A stretch of DNA of 64,000 nucleotides, from positions 1-64,000 of the forward strand of contig SHWL01000005.1 in NCBI GenBank assembly GCA_009693865.1. Reading direction: 5' to 3'. The notes under the pieces are model-generated. The model did not search any database and was not told the DNA's origin. It saw nothing but the letters and a program-made list of their open reading frames with translations. The stretch is from Acetobacteraceae bacterium. Lineage in GTDB: Bacteria > Pseudomonadota > Alphaproteobacteria > Acetobacterales > Acetobacteraceae. Position numbers and translations under genes: made by a program. Shown piece by piece: positions 62,964-64,000 of this stretch (position 1 is its first letter; each line of letters opens with the position of its first letter).

Positions 62964-64000
62964 TCAGCGGCCCGCGGTAAACGGCTCGATCAGGTCGCCC
63001 GATTTGAATGCCTCAGGCAGCAGCACCACTTCGGTATCGGGGTTTTCGAACTGGGCGAGATCATTCCCCTTGATGTTGCGGAATTGTGTCCATAGCAGCC
63101 GCGATTCGGCCCACTCGCCGTCCTTGCCATAGGCGATATCGCCAACGATGGTCTTGAACGAATGGGTCCGCAGATAATCGGCCAGCTTCCCGTCGTCGAG
63201 CGTGCCCGCGCCCGTTACCGCCTGTTCGAGGACCTGCATCCGGGCATACGCGAAAGGCGGAAAGAAAACACCAAGGGGATCGACGCCCTCAGCCCCGGCA
63301 CGGGCGCGATAGGTTTTGAGAAAGCCCATCACGCCGGGGGTGCGGAGTTTCGGCGCCGGAATCCATTGTTCGATGATCACCACGCCATTCATCAGCGGAC
63401 CGAGCTGGGTTTTCATGGCGGCGGTCGCGGTGCCAACCAGGGCGCCGCCAAACAGGCGCGAGGTAAACCCCATTTCCGCCGCCGCGCGCAGGATGCCCGC
63501 GGTATCCGAGGGGTAGGACGCGACATAAACCACCTCGGGGTTGGTGGCCCTCACGGCCCGCACGATGGGCGCGTAATCCGTGGTCGTTGGCGGATAACTT
63601 TTATCGTAGACAATTTTCAATCCCACCTCGGCGGCGTTCGCGCGCGCGCCATCGGTCGCGTTACGCGAGAATTCCGCGTCCGCGCCAAGGATGGCCAGCG
63701 TGACCGGTTTCGGCTTCATCGACGCCGCGATTTCGAAGAACCCCTGAGAGAACGCCTTCTTCGGCTCCGGACCGGTCGCGATCATCGCGAAAGTGCGTGG
63801 ATAATGAAACTCCGCATTGGTGGCGAGCGAGAAGATGCTCATGTAAAGTTTGTTGTGCGAAATCACCACCGGCATGGCCGGAACGACCATGTTCGTGGCG
63901 TAACCCGACAGCACGAGATCCACCTTATCGACGTCCAGCAACTTCACATAAAGGCCCGGAACATTGGTTGGATTGCTTTGGTTATCGTAGAAGACCAGCT
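62964..64000 (-). CDS. ABC transporter substrate-binding protein, branched-chain amino acid type (partial)
   Basis: C-terminal part; the gene continues past the right edge of the window, since the frame is open upstream (LVFYDNQSNPTNVPGLYVKL) with no start before 64000. Leu/Ile/Val-type periplasmic-binding-protein pattern: DLVLSGYATNMVVPAMPVVI, AILGADAEFSRN, YASYPSDTAGILRAAAEMGF. Same strand as and upstream of the amidase pair, so likely the uptake arm for its substrate or a related amide. Confidence 0.9.
   Translation of the reverse strand, partial: LVFYDNQSNPTNVPGLYVKLLDVDKVDLVLSGYATNMVVPAMPVVISHNKLYMSIFSLATNAEFHYPRTFAMIATGPEPKKAFSQGFFEIAASMKPKPVTLAILGADAEFSRNATDGARANAAEVGLKIVYDKSYPPTTTDYAPIVRAVRATNPEVVYVASYPSDTAGILRAAAEMGFTSRLFGGALVGTATAAMKTQLGPLMNGVVIIEQWIPAPKLRTPGVMGFLKTYRARAGAEGVDPLGVFFPPFAYARMQVLEQAVTGAGTLDDGKLADYLRTHSFKTIVGDIAYGKDGEWAESRLLWTQFRNIKGNDLAQFENPDTEVVLLPEAFKSGDLIEPFTAGR

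Overview
The window is a high-GC bacterial chromosome segment with dense genes, strong AGGAG-type ribosome binding sites and many ATGA/GTGA stop-start overlaps. The enzyme repertoire (Rieske oxygenases, flavin monooxygenases, CaiB-type CoA transferase, peptide ABC operon) and the interspersed palindromes fit an environmental alphaproteobacterium. Acetobacteraceae/Rhodospirillales is my best guess, but that is inference from content, not from a marker gene. No rRNA, tRNA, CRISPR array, intact transposase or phage structural gene was seen.

Layout. 0.2-9 kb: SDR oxidoreductase, AlkA-like glycosylase, a carboxymuconolactone-decarboxylase-like protein, a split ChrA pair, a NIPSNAP protein, a decayed nucleotidyltransferase module next to a decayed SDR gene, a Fic enzyme, a CaiB/BaiF CoA transferase and an MFS relic. 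9-17.4 kb: a DUF169 gene, then a complete peptide-type ABC operon with two permeases, two tandem 523-aa binding proteins and two ATPases. 17.4-27.1 kb: a DHA2 exporter, two tandem Baeyer-Villiger-like monooxygenases, an amidohydrolase, a TetR regulator, an alpha/beta hydrolase with a cysteine nucleophile, and a PemK-like toxin with a small partner. 27.2-33.8 kb: an NHL protein, an NAD-binding dehydrogenase, both subunits of a Rieske dioxygenase plus a 66-aa protein, a TPR protein and a Uma2 nuclease. 34-37.7 kb: an MFS relic, a solitary peptide-binding protein, a VOC protein and an LLM flavin oxidoreductase. 38-41 kb: core cell-wall and nucleotide genes (lytic transglycosylase, D,D-carboxypeptidase, thymidylate kinase). 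40.8-48 kb: class II aldolase, zinc alcohol dehydrogenase, a second CMD-like protein, a phthalate-type Rieske oxygenase with LLM and MBL partners, and an M20 amidohydrolase. 48-50 kb: 3-methyladenine glycosylase I behind an attenuator-like leader, and an iron alcohol dehydrogenase. 50-54.4 kb: a four-gene cassette of class III aminotransferase, an unknown protein, an acyl/peptidyl carrier protein and a stand-alone adenylation enzyme. 54.4-64 kb: an ABC permease/binding-protein chimera, an MFS carrier, CinA, an acyl-CoA synthetase, a VOC protein, an AtzE/AtzG-like amidase pair and the start-truncated end of a branched-chain amino-acid-type binding protein.

Together the genes suggest uptake and oxidative breakdown of organic acids, ketones, amides and aromatics, with CoA activation and hydrolysis steps nearby. 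Three features stand out. First, the carrier/adenylation cassette, which I cannot match to a known pathway. Second, two copies of a ~237-bp multi-hairpin element whose flanks are conserved while the central palindrome is entirely different. Third, a high density of gene relics (nucleotidyltransferase and its partner, SDR, two MFS, ABC chimera), most of which have lost internal segments.
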